NCBI GenBank assembly: GCA_020353135.1
Contig: CP070688.1
Span: 3,072,208 to 3,089,917, forward strand
Reading direction: 5' to 3'
Length of the DNA: 17,710 nucleotides
DNA from: Chloroflexota bacterium
Lineage (GTDB): Bacteria; Chloroflexota; Anaerolineae; Promineifilales; Promineifilaceae
Shown: one piece after another, positions 7,107 to 14,738 of the stretch
Numbering within the stretch: position 1 is the stretch's first letter
Layout of the letters: each line of letters opens with the position of its first letter
Program-made: the position numbers and the translations under genes
Notes under the pieces: model-generated
The model's database searches: none
What the model was told of the DNA's origin: nothing
What the model saw: only the letters and a program-made list of their open reading frames with translations

Positions 7107-8470
7107 GTTATCGGGCACTGGTCGCCCTGGTCGGCCGGCCTAACGTTGGCAAATCCACCTTGTTCAACCGCATCGTCGGCCAACGGTTGGCGGTTGTGTC
7201 GGAAGTGCCTGGAACAACACGAGATCGTCTCTATGCCGACGCCGACTGGGCCGGAGTTGGCTTTCTATTGGTCGACACTGGCGGCCTGGAAATCACGGAA
7301 GGCCGGCATACGGAGCCGCTATCGGAGGACTCAGAACGATTTCTGCCTTTGATTCGCCAGCAAGCGAGCATCGCTATCCAGGACGCCGACGTCGTCGTTC
7401 AGGTAGTAGACGGCCAGGCTGGCGTCACGGCCGCCGATCGAGAAGTCGCCGACATTCTGCGCCAGGCGAATAAGCCAGTCATCATTGCCGCCAACAAACT
7501 CGAATCGACCAAGCTGACGGATCAAGCCTATGAGTTCTATGAGCTGGCTTTGGGGGAGGTCTTTCCCATCTCGGCTTTGCACGGCACAGGCACCGGCAAT
7601 TTGCTTGACGCTATCGCGTTGGCAATCCCGCCGGCTGATGAGGAAGAAGAGGATGACTCTATCAAGGTGGCCATCCTCGGCCGGCCGAATGTTGGCAAGT
7701 CGACGTTGCTCAACCAATTAATAGGCGAGGAACGGGCCATCGTCAGTCCCATCGCCGGAACGACGCGCGACGCCATCGACACCAGGCTGGCGTGGGACGG
7801 CGAATCAATCACGCTCATCGACACGGCCGGCATCCGGCGGCGAGGCAAGATCGACCCTGGCGTTGAGAAATACAGTGTTCTGCGGGCCGTCAAGGCGCTC
7901 CGACGGGCGGATGTTGCCTTGCTTTTGATCGACGCGGAAGAGAGCATGACGTCCCAGGATGCGCACATCGCCGGCATGCTGGTGGAGGAGAACGCCAGCG
8001 TGGTCGTCCTGGTTAACAAATGGGATGCCATCGAGAAAGACACTTACACGATCAACGAATACACCGCTCAGGTACGCCAAGCGCTCAATTTCATGCCCTA
8101 TGCGCCCTTGATTTTTATCTCGGCCAAAAGTGGGCAGCGCGTGGAAAAGATATTGCCCGAAGTGATTGCGGTCTACGAAGCGCGCTACGAACGGGTGCCG
8201 ACGGCTCAGTTGAATCGCTTAGTGCGCCAGGTGATCGGTCGCCATCCGCCGCCCCAAAAGGGAGGCGTTCGCGTTAAGTTCAATTACGCGACGCAGGCCA
8301 ACGTCGATCCGCCGACCTTCGTCTTCTTCGTCAATAAGCCTGACTGGGTCCACTTCACCTACCAACGCTATCTAGAGAACCAAATTCGGGCCGAGTACCC
8401 GTTTCCGGGAACGCCGATCCGCCTGGTCTTCAGAGCGCGCAGCGAAGACCGCTTCAGCGAAAAGATGTAG
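7103..8470 (+). CDS. der: Ribosome-assembly GTPase Der (EngA), tandem G domains
   Basis: Essential double-Era-like GTPase needed for maturation of the 50S subunit. The 455 residues hold two G domains and a C-terminal KH-like domain (about 360-445). G domain 1 has GRPNVGKST at 11-19, DTGG at 59-62 and NKLE at 131-134. G domain 2 has GRPNVGKST at 193-201, DTAGIRRRGKI at 240-250 and NKWD at 305-308. The G4 motif of domain 1 therefore carries Glu where Asp normally recognises guanine; the codon is GAA, so this is not an ambiguous reading. An acidic spacer (DEEEEDD, 179-185) joins the domains. The GTG start overlaps the cdaR stop by 4 bases, with no separate ribosome site required. It is the last gene of the cluster; the convergent esterase gene ends 14 bases downstream. 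Confidence 0.97.
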   Translation: MSYRALVALVGRPNVGKSTLFNRIVGQRLAVVSEVPGTTRDRLYADADWAGVGFLLVDTGGLEITEGRHTEPLSEDSERFLPLIRQQASIAIQDADVVVQVVDGQAGVTAADREVADILRQANKPVIIAANKLESTKLTDQAYEFYELALGEVFPISALHGTGTGNLLDAIALAIPPADEEEEDDSIKVAILGRPNVGKSTLLNQLIGEERAIVSPIAGTTRDAIDTRLAWDGESITLIDTAGIRRRGKIDPGVEKYSVLRAVKALRRADVALLLIDAEESMTSQDAHIAGMLVEENASVVVLVNKWDAIEKDTYTINEYTAQVRQALNFMPYAPLIFISAKSGQRVEKILPEVIAVYEARYERVPTAQLNRLVRQVIGRHPPPQKGGVRVKFNYATQANVDPPTFVFFVNKPDWVHFTYQRYLENQIRAEYPFPGTPIRLVFRARSEDRFSEKM

Positions 8471-8481
8471 GCTTCGAAGCC
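8470..8481. other. 12-base palindrome at the der/esterase convergence
   Basis: GGCTTCGAAGCC is perfectly self-complementary and begins on the last base of the der stop codon. It could form a short stem between two convergent genes only 14 bases apart, but there is no T-tract on either side, so calling it a terminator would be speculative. Confidence 0.3.
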
Positions 8482-8484
8482 GGT

Positions 8485-9780
8485 TCAAGACCCTGGACTG
8501 AAGAGATAAGACAAGGCGCGGCCGAGCGATCCGCGCCATAGTCCCCAACTATGACCTTCCGGCCGTTCGTCAAGCCGGTGGTCGAATCCAGCTTGCTCGA
8601 TGGCCGCGGCTAACTGGCGGTTGGCCTCCAGGATATTCTCTGGTCCGTTCCCGACTTCGACGGCCGTTTCATAGGCACCGGCGACCAGGTAAACCCTGGG
8701 GGGAACGTATCCTGCCTGTCCGGCTCGCCGGCGGCCGACATCCTGGATGAGAGCTTCCATGTCGTAGCCGAAACGGCCAGATTGAGCTGCGGCCAGGCCA
8801 AATACGTCGGCATGGTTCACGGCCGCGTGTACCGCGGCTAATCCGCCCAGGTCGTTGCCAATTATGCCGGTCGTGGCCGGATCGGCATTAGCGTCAAATC
8901 TTTCTTGAACGTAGGGCGCCAGTTCTTCGGCCAGGAAATCGGCATAAGCGTCGTTGAGAGCGTGTTCCTGGTCGGCGTTGATGGGTGCGATGAAGACCGT
9001 CAGCAGGGGCGGAATCTGGCGTTGGGCGATCAGACTGTCCAGAATGGCCGGCGCGTCAATCAGATTGAGATAATCGGTCCCGCCATTGACATAAAGTGAC
9101 GGAAGCGGCTGGCCGACGATTTGTCCTGGCGGCTCATAGATCAGGAACGTTCGCGTCTGACCCAAGTGCTGGCTATCCAGGGTATGGGAAGTGACCGTAC
9201 CGGAAGGGATTGGTTCCGATGGCGGCGCCAGTTCCGCCGGCGGCTGATAGGCCGGCATGCGCAACTCGGAATTTGGCCCTCCTGGACTAGGGATCGTATC
9301 CGGATTGAGCGGATCCAGGCCCACCGGCCGTCCGTCCACCACGAATTGATAGTCAAGGCGGGCATCCGGTTCGAAGTTCGCCCGCCAATACCACAGATCT
9401 GTGCCGTCGAGCCGAGTCATCGCCGGCGCCTGCTCGACGTCCCAATCGTTCATATCGCCGTGGACTTGAACTACCTGGGCGGCGCCGCGATACAGAAAGA
9501 TGGCCTCGTCGCCGCCGGTAACCGGCGTCTGGACTAACTGGCCTATGTAGCGGTTAACAAGGTCCTGTCGTTGGTCTGGTCTCCTAGCCTCAGCCTGGGC
9601 CAGGAGGTGATCGAAGCCAGCCGCTGAGCCGGGTAGGGGTGTAGGTGTGGCCGTGGCCTGCAGTGTCGCCGTAGGCGGCGGAGGTGTTTCGGTTGGCAGG
9701 GCCAGCGGGTTGCTTGTTTGGCAAGCCGCCAATACCAGCATCAAACAGCAGCAGGTCACGAGAGGCCGGAGGACACGCAT
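8485..9780 (-). CDS. Lipoprotein with esterase-D-like alpha/beta-hydrolase fold, Asp at nucleophile position
   Basis: Extracytoplasmic lipoprotein resembling the esterase D/enterochelin-esterase family (PF00756 type), 431 residues. I chose the ATG at 9780, not the longer frame from 9864, because it gives a clean lipoprotein signal: helix 4-17 and lipobox LAAC with the lipidated Cys at 20. A Pro/Thr-rich spacer (30-50) follows. Residues about 98-175 look like an E-set/CBM48-like domain (VHGDMNDWD, LWYWRANFEPDARLDYQFVVDG). The hydrolase domain runs from about 197 to 431. At the nucleophile elbow the sequence is GNDLGG (308-313), with Asp310 where Ser is expected; the codon on the minus strand is GAC. 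A candidate acid (Glu371, GAYETA) and His410 (EGHSWGLW) remain. Classical serine-esterase chemistry is therefore unlikely; a binding or altered-chemistry role is possible. Convergent with der, divergent from mtaB. Confidence 0.85.
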   Translation of the reverse strand: MRVLRPLVTCCCLMLVLAACQTSNPLALPTETPPPPTATLQATATPTPLPGSAAGFDHLLAQAEARRPDQRQDLVNRYIGQLVQTPVTGGDEAIFLYRGAAQVVQVHGDMNDWDVEQAPAMTRLDGTDLWYWRANFEPDARLDYQFVVDGRPVGLDPLNPDTIPSPGGPNSELRMPAYQPPAELAPPSEPIPSGTVTSHTLDSQHLGQTRTFLIYEPPGQIVGQPLPSLYVNGGTDYLNLIDAPAILDSLIAQRQIPPLLTVFIAPINADQEHALNDAYADFLAEELAPYVQERFDANADPATTGIIGNDLGGLAAVHAAVNHADVFGLAAAQSGRFGYDMEALIQDVGRRRAGQAGYVPPRVYLVAGAYETAVEVGNGPENILEANRQLAAAIEQAGFDHRLDERPEGHSWGLWRGSLGRALSYLFSPGS

Positions 9781-9794
9781 GGTTCTGGAGACCA

Positions 9795-9823
9795 ATTGTA
9801 CATGGTCGTTTGCCGTATGCCAT
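9795..9823 (-). promoter_or_regulatory. Candidate promoter of the esterase-like lipoprotein gene
   Basis: On the minus strand TACAAT (9800-9795) matches the -10 box at five of six positions. ATGGCA, 17 bases upstream (9823-9818), matches four of six -35 positions. Only 14 bases separate the -10 from the ATG, so the leader would be about 7 bases long and lack a Shine-Dalgarno site. Confidence 0.4.
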
Positions 9824-9913
9824 AGGCAGCGATCCGCAGACGTCGTCAAATACCTGAACGGCACGCTTTGGACTCAGACCGGGCAATCATTCGCGAATCG
9901 TCCTGGCCTGGGC

Positions 9914-9926
9914 TAAAATGATCGCA
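9914..9926 (+). promoter_or_regulatory. -10 box placed for a leaderless mtaB transcript
   Basis: TAAAAT at 9914-9919 lies 6 bases before the mtaB ATG at 9926, so transcription would start at or next to the start codon. There is no purine-rich ribosome site upstream, which fits a leaderless message. No good -35 is visible. Confidence 0.45.
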
Positions 9927-11239
9927 TGAAGGTTTTTCTGGACTCTATCGGCTGCCGGCTAAATCAGAGCGAAATTGAGACGATGGCCCGCCAGCTGTTG
10001 GCCAATGGCCATGAAGTCGTCTCAGACCCGGCACAGGCCGACAAGGTTGTGATCAATACGTGTGCTGTCACCGGGGAGGCGGCCAAGGACGCGCGCAAGA
10101 TGACGCGCCGCATCCATCGCGTAAACCCCACGGCCGAGATCATGTTGACCGGCTGCTACGCCACGGTGGCACCTGAGGAGTTGAGCGTCGTCGACGGCGC
10201 CGGTCGAATCGTGCCCAACCAGGGCAAAGAACGGCTGGTTCAGCTCATCGATCCCCAGGCCCAGTTGGCCTTGCCAGTTCACGATCGGGAGCCCATTCTG
10301 CGCCAATTTCTGGCCGGTTCGACGGGCAATACCAGGGCATTCGTCAAGGTTCAAGACGGTTGTGATAATCGCTGCACTTTTTGCGTGACGACCATCGCCC
10401 GAGGCCAGGGCCAAAGCCGGCCACTGGGCGACGTGGTTTCACAGATCCAGGCCCTAGCGGCGGCCGGTTACCAGGAAGCGGTCCTGACTGGCGTACACTT
10501 AGGCAGCTACGGCCGGGATCTAGGTAACGGATTGGATTTGGGCGGATTGTTGAAGGCTATCTTGCAGCATACGGATATTGCCCGGCTGCGAATCTCTTCA
10601 TTGGAGCCCTGGGATATCGCGCCCGGATTTTTTGAATTGTGGGCCGACCGGCGCTTGCTGCCCCACCTGCATGTGCCGCTGCAATCAGGCAGCGATAGGA
10701 TCCTGCGCCGAATGGCTCGCCGAACGACGCAGGCCTCATTTCGCGACCTGGTTATCAGGGCACGCGCGCGTATCGCCGATCTTAACCTCAGCACTGACCT
10801 GATCGCCGGCTTTCCCGGGGAGACGGAAGCCGATTTCGCGGAGAGCCTGGAATTTGCGGCCGAAATGGAATTTGGCCGACTACATGTGTTCGGTTACAGC
10901 AAACGGCCGGGTACGGCGGCGGCGACGATGGACGGTCACGTGCCCGAACCGGTGAAGAAACAGCGCGTTCAGCGCCTATTGGCTCTAGGAAGGCGACTCA
11001 GCCTGGCCTTTCATAGGCGCTACGAGGCCAGCACCCGCGATGTTCTGTGGGAGACGGCCGTCGCCGCGGATGATCGGGGTCTCAAGTGGATCGGTTACAC
11101 GGATAACTACATTCGAGCAGCGGCGATAGGGGCCGCAAACCACTTCAACCAGGTTACGCCGACGCTGCTCTCTGAAGCGCGGTCGGAAGGCATGGAGGGC
11201 AGCATACTTCCAGAGTCGATCCCGGACGGACCGGCTTAG
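9926..11239 (+). CDS. mtaB: tRNA t6A37 methylthiotransferase MtaB (radical SAM)
   Basis: Adds a methylthio group to N6-threonylcarbamoyladenosine at tRNA position 37, using two iron-sulphur clusters. The 437 residues have the family order. The N-terminal UPF0004 domain carries the three cluster cysteines Cys10 (SIGCRLNQSE), Cys46 (NTCAVTGEA) and Cys77 (TGCYAT). The radical-SAM domain has CDNRCTFC (Cys146, Cys150, Cys153). The C-terminal part from about 370 (RDVLWE onward) fits the TRAM domain region. GCRLNQSE near the N-terminus separates MtaB-like enzymes from MiaB. The gene stands alone, divergent from the lipoprotein gene across 145 bases and convergent with moeA 48 bases downstream. It may be translated from a leaderless message (see 9914-9926). 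Confidence 0.93.
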   Translation: MKVFLDSIGCRLNQSEIETMARQLLANGHEVVSDPAQADKVVINTCAVTGEAAKDARKMTRRIHRVNPTAEIMLTGCYATVAPEELSVVDGAGRIVPNQGKERLVQLIDPQAQLALPVHDREPILRQFLAGSTGNTRAFVKVQDGCDNRCTFCVTTIARGQGQSRPLGDVVSQIQALAAAGYQEAVLTGVHLGSYGRDLGNGLDLGGLLKAILQHTDIARLRISSLEPWDIAPGFFELWADRRLLPHLHVPLQSGSDRILRRMARRTTQASFRDLVIRARARIADLNLSTDLIAGFPGETEADFAESLEFAAEMEFGRLHVFGYSKRPGTAAATMDGHVPEPVKKQRVQRLLALGRRLSLAFHRRYEASTRDVLWETAVAADDRGLKWIGYTDNYIRAAAIGAANHFNQVTPTLLSEARSEGMEGSILPESIPDGPA

Positions 11240-11287
11240 GCTACGTGGGGCGTTCTACCGCAAACTGCCTCAGAGTTTATTGGGCGG

Positions 11288-13306
11288 CTACTTGAGTTCG
11301 CCGGCAATATGGCCCATTTTGCTGACGTCATAGCCCGGCATATTGGCTACGCTATCTCGAAAAGCGGGTTCGTGGAGCAAGGACAGTAACGGCTCCAGCA
11401 GATCGCTTTCGTAATGCTGCCGAGGGATGAGCAGATCGTAGCGCTCCTGCGTCAAGGGTACGAAGTCGAGCTGCAAGGCCCGGGCCGCTGCACGAATGCC
11501 CAGGCCGGCGTCGGCCGCGCCTGAAGCGACGGCGGCGGCCACAGCCAGGTGGGTATATTCCTCTCTGTCGTAGCCGCGAACTTCCTCGGGTTTGGCGGTC
11601 ATCAGGCCAAGCTGGTAGTCCAATAGCAAACGAGTACCTGCGCCGCGCTGCCGATTGACGATGCGCAGGTCGGGATTTATCGCGTCGGACCAGCCGGCCA
11701 GGTCTTTTGGATTGCCGGCCGGTACTATCCAGCCCTGTTCGCGGCCGACCAGCGTCAGCATGACGATCTCTTGCCCCTGCAGATAACGGCGGACATAAGG
11801 GCTGTTGTATTCCCCTGATTCAGGATCGAGCAAGTGGGCGCCGGCCAGGTGCGCCTCGCCGCGCCGCAGGGCGATCAGTCCGCCTAAGCTGCCCACATTG
11901 GCTGAGGCCAACCGGGCTCCTTCCCCTCTCTCGGCCAGAAACTGGGCCAGCAGGTCGAGCGTCAGGTCATGGCTGCCGATGGCGACGATGGTCCTTTCGA
12001 TCTCGGCCGGCATCCGGTATAGGCGAACGGTCACGGCCGCACCCGCCTCAACGCCTTCGCTGAAGCGGGGAATCTGGATCAGGCCGTCGGCCCGAACCAG
12101 TGATGTGATCACGCCGGCTCCGCGGCTGATGGGCGTGGCCATGATGCGCTCGCCGACCTTGCCAACGGCCACCCGCACGAAGTCGTCATCGCCGGTGTGG
12201 GAGGCGATCTTGCGGGTCACCGTCGCTTCTAGGGTGGGCGGCCGGTTGGCCGGCTGACCAGCCCAACGGGCTAGTAAGGGTTCAACAAAGATCTCGCCTG
12301 TCAGGGCGGCGCTGACCGGATAGCCAGGTACACCAACAATGGGCACGGAGACCGGGCTGACCTCTGCTGCATCGTCCTCTGCCTGGGGCTCAGCCAGGCC
12401 CAGAATCACCGGGTGCCCGGGTCGCACGGCCACGCCATGAACCAGCAAGCGACCCAAGGATCGCACAACGTGAGCCGTGTAGTCCTCGCTGCCGGCCGAC
12501 GATCCGGCGTTGACCAGGATCAGGTCATGATCGGCGGCCGCTATCCGTACCGCTTCCTGAATAGCCTCGAAGCTATCGGGGGCGATAGGCCACCGGGTCG
12601 CCAACGCGCCCCAGCCTTCAACCTGGGCCGACAGTACGATGCTGTTGTATTCGATGATCTGCCCGGCGGAGATGCCGTTTTGTGCGACCTCGTCCAGGCT
12701 CAACAATTCGCTGCCGGTGGGAATCACGGCCACCCGCGGCCGGCGATAGACGGTTACGGTTGCATGTCCGGACCCGGCCAGGGCGCCCAAATCTACCGGG
12801 CGCAGGCGATGATTGGCCGGCAGGACCAACTCGGTAGCTACCATGTCTTCACCCATGGGTCGCACGTGGTGCCAGGGCGGGACCGAGGATCGGATCTCTA
12901 TGCCGGCCACGCCCCCAGGATCTTCGACTTGTTGGGTATGCTCGATCATGATCACGGCATTGGCCCAGGCCGGCATTGGCTGGCCGGTATTAACCGGCAG
13001 AGCGGGACGCCTCTGGCGGGGATCTGTTTCGTCGACGCTTAGCAGATTCAATACCAGGGGTAACGTCTCGGTCGCGCCCTCGGTGTCCCGTGCGCGCACG
13101 GCATAGCCGTCCATGGCGCTGGCATGATAATGAGGCGCGGATAGGCGGGCCCACACAGGCTCGGCCGTGACCCGGCCGGCGGCGCCGGCGACGGGCACGA
13201 TCTCAGATGGGAAAGGCTGCCAAAGGTCGGATTCCTCCAAGGCGGATGTGAATGCCGCCCAGGCTTCGTCAAGGGGAATATCTTCGAGGTAAATGTTTCG
13301 TTTCAT
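11288..13306 (-). CDS. moeA: Molybdopterin molybdotransferase MoeA fused to a periplasmic-binding-protein-like domain
   Basis: MoeA inserts molybdate into adenylylated molybdopterin to complete molybdenum cofactor. From the ATG at 13306 the protein has 672 residues; a TTG 18 bases upstream (13324) is an alternative. Counting from the ATG, the MoeA N-terminal region (about 10-185) contains HASAMDGYAV, the MoCF domain (about 190-345) contains VIPTGSELL, IIEYNSIV and NAGSSAGSEDY, and a MoeA C-terminal domain covers about 360-430. Residues about 440-630 form a PBP-like domain of the COG1910 type (VAIGSHDLTLDLLAQFL, GGLIALRRGEAHLAGAHLLD, NRQRGAGTRLLLDYQL). This MoeA-PBP architecture is a recognised variant in which the extra domain may bind molybdate or tungstate or act as a sensor. 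Last gene of a three-gene minus-strand run; no other cofactor gene is in view. Confidence 0.92.
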   Translation of the reverse strand: MKRNIYLEDIPLDEAWAAFTSALEESDLWQPFPSEIVPVAGAAGRVTAEPVWARLSAPHYHASAMDGYAVRARDTEGATETLPLVLNLLSVDETDPRQRRPALPVNTGQPMPAWANAVIMIEHTQQVEDPGGVAGIEIRSSVPPWHHVRPMGEDMVATELVLPANHRLRPVDLGALAGSGHATVTVYRRPRVAVIPTGSELLSLDEVAQNGISAGQIIEYNSIVLSAQVEGWGALATRWPIAPDSFEAIQEAVRIAAADHDLILVNAGSSAGSEDYTAHVVRSLGRLLVHGVAVRPGHPVILGLAEPQAEDDAAEVSPVSVPIVGVPGYPVSAALTGEIFVEPLLARWAGQPANRPPTLEATVTRKIASHTGDDDFVRVAVGKVGERIMATPISRGAGVITSLVRADGLIQIPRFSEGVEAGAAVTVRLYRMPAEIERTIVAIGSHDLTLDLLAQFLAERGEGARLASANVGSLGGLIALRRGEAHLAGAHLLDPESGEYNSPYVRRYLQGQEIVMLTLVGREQGWIVPAGNPKDLAGWSDAINPDLRIVNRQRGAGTRLLLDYQLGLMTAKPEEVRGYDREEYTHLAVAAAVASGAADAGLGIRAAARALQLDFVPLTQERYDLLIPRQHYESDLLEPLLSLLHEPAFRDSVANMPGYDVSKMGHIAGELK

Positions 13307-13332
13307 CGTACTTAATGCGGACAAGTGACCGG

Positions 13333-14133
13333 CTAGCCCAGGATCAGCCAGATGGCGGCGGCGATGAGGCCTCCGACCAGTGAAGCGAGCAAATTAACCA
13401 GGTCATTGTTAAGCCATGACCAGCCCCGCAGCGGCCGGGTCTCATGGCCGCACTTGTGGATTTTGCGCTCGGTATCTTTTTGGCAAACGTCACAATAATA
13501 AATCTGCTGCACGGTTGCGCCCAGCAAGCTGTCGAACAATGAGCCGCCCAGGCCGCCGATCGCGCCGGCTAAAAGGGCGACGCCCGGCGCTAAATTACCT
13601 GGCAACAACGCAGCCGCAAGGCCAATAATGGCCCCTCCGGCCAACGAGACGGCCGTGCCTAAAGGCGATACGCCGCCTGAGGTGCCGACCTCCACCGGCC
13701 GGCCGCTGGTTATAAGCCGCGGAGGTTTGCGGGCCAGAGTGCCCAGTTCGGTGGCCCAGGTATCGGCCGTTACCGTGGCCATCGCGCCGACGAACATCGG
13801 GTACCACACTGGCGAAGGCGCGGCGGCGTTCAGAACGGCGATCAAACTTCCCAATCCGCCATTGGCCATGACCTGGCCGATGTCGCGCCGGTGCCCCTTG
13901 TCGAATTTTTCGGCCGCGGCCTTTTTCTCGTCTTCCTTAAAATGGGAAAGCAGACTTGAACTAACGAAGAATAGGGCCAACAGGAGGCCCCAGGCCAGGC
14001 CGCCGAAACCGAAGATCAAGGTGCCGACGATCAAAGCGCCGGCCGCCCCGGATTGGGACAACGATCCTCGCCAATAGAAAAGGGCGACGACAATCAAGCT
14101 TAATATGAAGGCGATGGCGAGGTCTTCGGTCAC
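13333..14133 (-). CDS. DUF92/TMEM19-family integral membrane protein
   Basis: Polytopic membrane protein of 266 residues in the DUF92 (PF01940) family. The plant member VTE6 is a phytyl-phosphate kinase, so an isoprenoid-phosphate kinase role is possible but unproven here. Conserved stretches are GAAGALIVG (29-37), RRDIGQVMANGG (82-93), DTWATELG (124-131), GTSGGVSPLG (150-159) and DSLLGATVQ (201-209). A loop with Cys214, Cys217, Cys228 and His230 (YYCDVCQ ... HKCGH) looks metal-binding and is, as far as I recall, a regular family feature. About six hydrophobic helices are visible. The start is GTG at 14133, 16 bases after the upstream gene's stop, with no good Shine-Dalgarno. moeA starts 26 bases downstream (ATG), so co-transcription is likely. 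Confidence 0.9.
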   Translation of the reverse strand: MTEDLAIAFILSLIVVALFYWRGSLSQSGAAGALIVGTLIFGFGGLAWGLLLALFFVSSSLLSHFKEDEKKAAAEKFDKGHRRDIGQVMANGGLGSLIAVLNAAAPSPVWYPMFVGAMATVTADTWATELGTLARKPPRLITSGRPVEVGTSGGVSPLGTAVSLAGGAIIGLAAALLPGNLAPGVALLAGAIGGLGGSLFDSLLGATVQQIYYCDVCQKDTERKIHKCGHETRPLRGWSWLNNDLVNLLASLVGGLIAAAIWLILG

Positions 14134-14149
14134 GTTTGCGTAGCCGTCG

Positions 14150-14521
14150 CTAAAGGTTCAGCAACAGGGCCAGCGCCGGTACCCAGGTGGCTAACTCGAT
14201 GAGGACGATTGCGCCCCAGATGGTATAGGCGATAGATTTCTCGCCTCTCGCGCCATAGTAGAAGTACCCTAAGGCGCCGGCCAATAACCAGGCTATGAAG
14301 CCTATGATGGGCAGAGTGAACGCATTCGATGGGGCGCCGAAGCGATCTGCGTTGCCTGAATTGCCGCCTGAGGCGGCAATAGCATCGGCCAGCCGATCGG
14401 AGGCGACGAAGGCCAGAACGAACAATAGGACGTTCAGTATGAGGGCCAGTCCCAGTGTGCCCAGGGCCGCGCGGTCATGCCAAATGGCCTGGCCGGTCGG
14501 TTGTGTGGTGCTATTCGCCAT
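14150..14521 (-). CDS. Small three-helix membrane protein, unknown function
   Basis: A 123-residue protein I do not recognise. A short polar N-terminus is followed by three hydrophobic segments at about 18-40, 68-90 and 97-121, separated by a Gly/Ser/Asn-rich loop (51-67) and a Tyr/Arg-rich turn (YFYYGARGEKS). It is the first gene of the run leading into the DUF92 protein and moeA, with a 16-base gap to the next gene, so it may be an accessory of the DUF92 membrane protein; this is inference. Coding is supported by strict hydrophobic periodicity, tight spacing and an extended -10 box 9 bases upstream of the ATG. No clear Shine-Dalgarno sequence is present. Confidence 0.75.
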   Translation of the reverse strand: MANSTTQPTGQAIWHDRAALGTLGLALILNVLLFVLAFVASDRLADAIAASGGNSGNADRFGAPSNAFTLPIIGFIAWLLAGALGYFYYGARGEKSIAYTIWGAIVLIELATWVPALALLLNL

Positions 14522-14530
14522 AGGGCGATA

Positions 14531-14539
14531 AGTTTACCA
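14531..14539 (-). promoter_or_regulatory. Extended -10 promoter of the membrane protein-DUF92-moeA run
   Basis: On the minus strand TGGTAAACT (14539-14531) has the extended -10 form TGn plus TAAACT. It is very close to the TGGTATACT ahead of the TPR gene. No TTGACA-like -35 is visible. The start codon at 14521 is 9 bases from the box, so the leader would be only a few bases long. Confidence 0.5.
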
Positions 14540-14646
14540 TAGCAAACGGGGGCTTGACGAGGCAATACGCAGCGCAATATTCTTAATTGAACGGGGATTC
14601 CTATTTCGCATTCTGACTGGAAGGTGCTACCAAAGGCCGCCCGACG

Positions 14647-14695
14647 CCTATAGCATTTATAGGCTGGCGGCGAGCAATTCAGGCTCGCCGCCAGC
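14647..14695 (-). terminator. Double hairpin downstream of the acyl-CoA dehydrogenase gene
   Basis: The main stem has 13 perfect base pairs, GCTGGCGGCGAGC (14663-14675) with its complement at 14683-14695 and a 7-base loop. Next to it is a smaller stem, CCTATA (14647-14652) with TATAGG (14658-14663). Together they begin 43 bases past the dehydrogenase stop. There is no real T-tract after the stem on either strand, so it may act as a transcript-end stabiliser rather than a pure intrinsic terminator. Nothing else is visible in 14540-14646. Confidence 0.6.
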
Positions 14696-14738
14696 TTCTC
14701 GGCTTGCCGACTTCGACACGCTTACCGGCGTGGCAGAT

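Noticed and set aside
11240..11287. Possible bidirectional terminator between mtaB and moeA (AAACT ... AGTTT)
   Set aside because: Only a 5-bp AT-rich stem with a 7-base loop and no T-tract; too weak to call.
12413..13042. 209-codon plus-strand open frame inside moeA
   Set aside because: Antisense shadow in GC-rich DNA; the Gly/His/Arg-rich translation has no domain.
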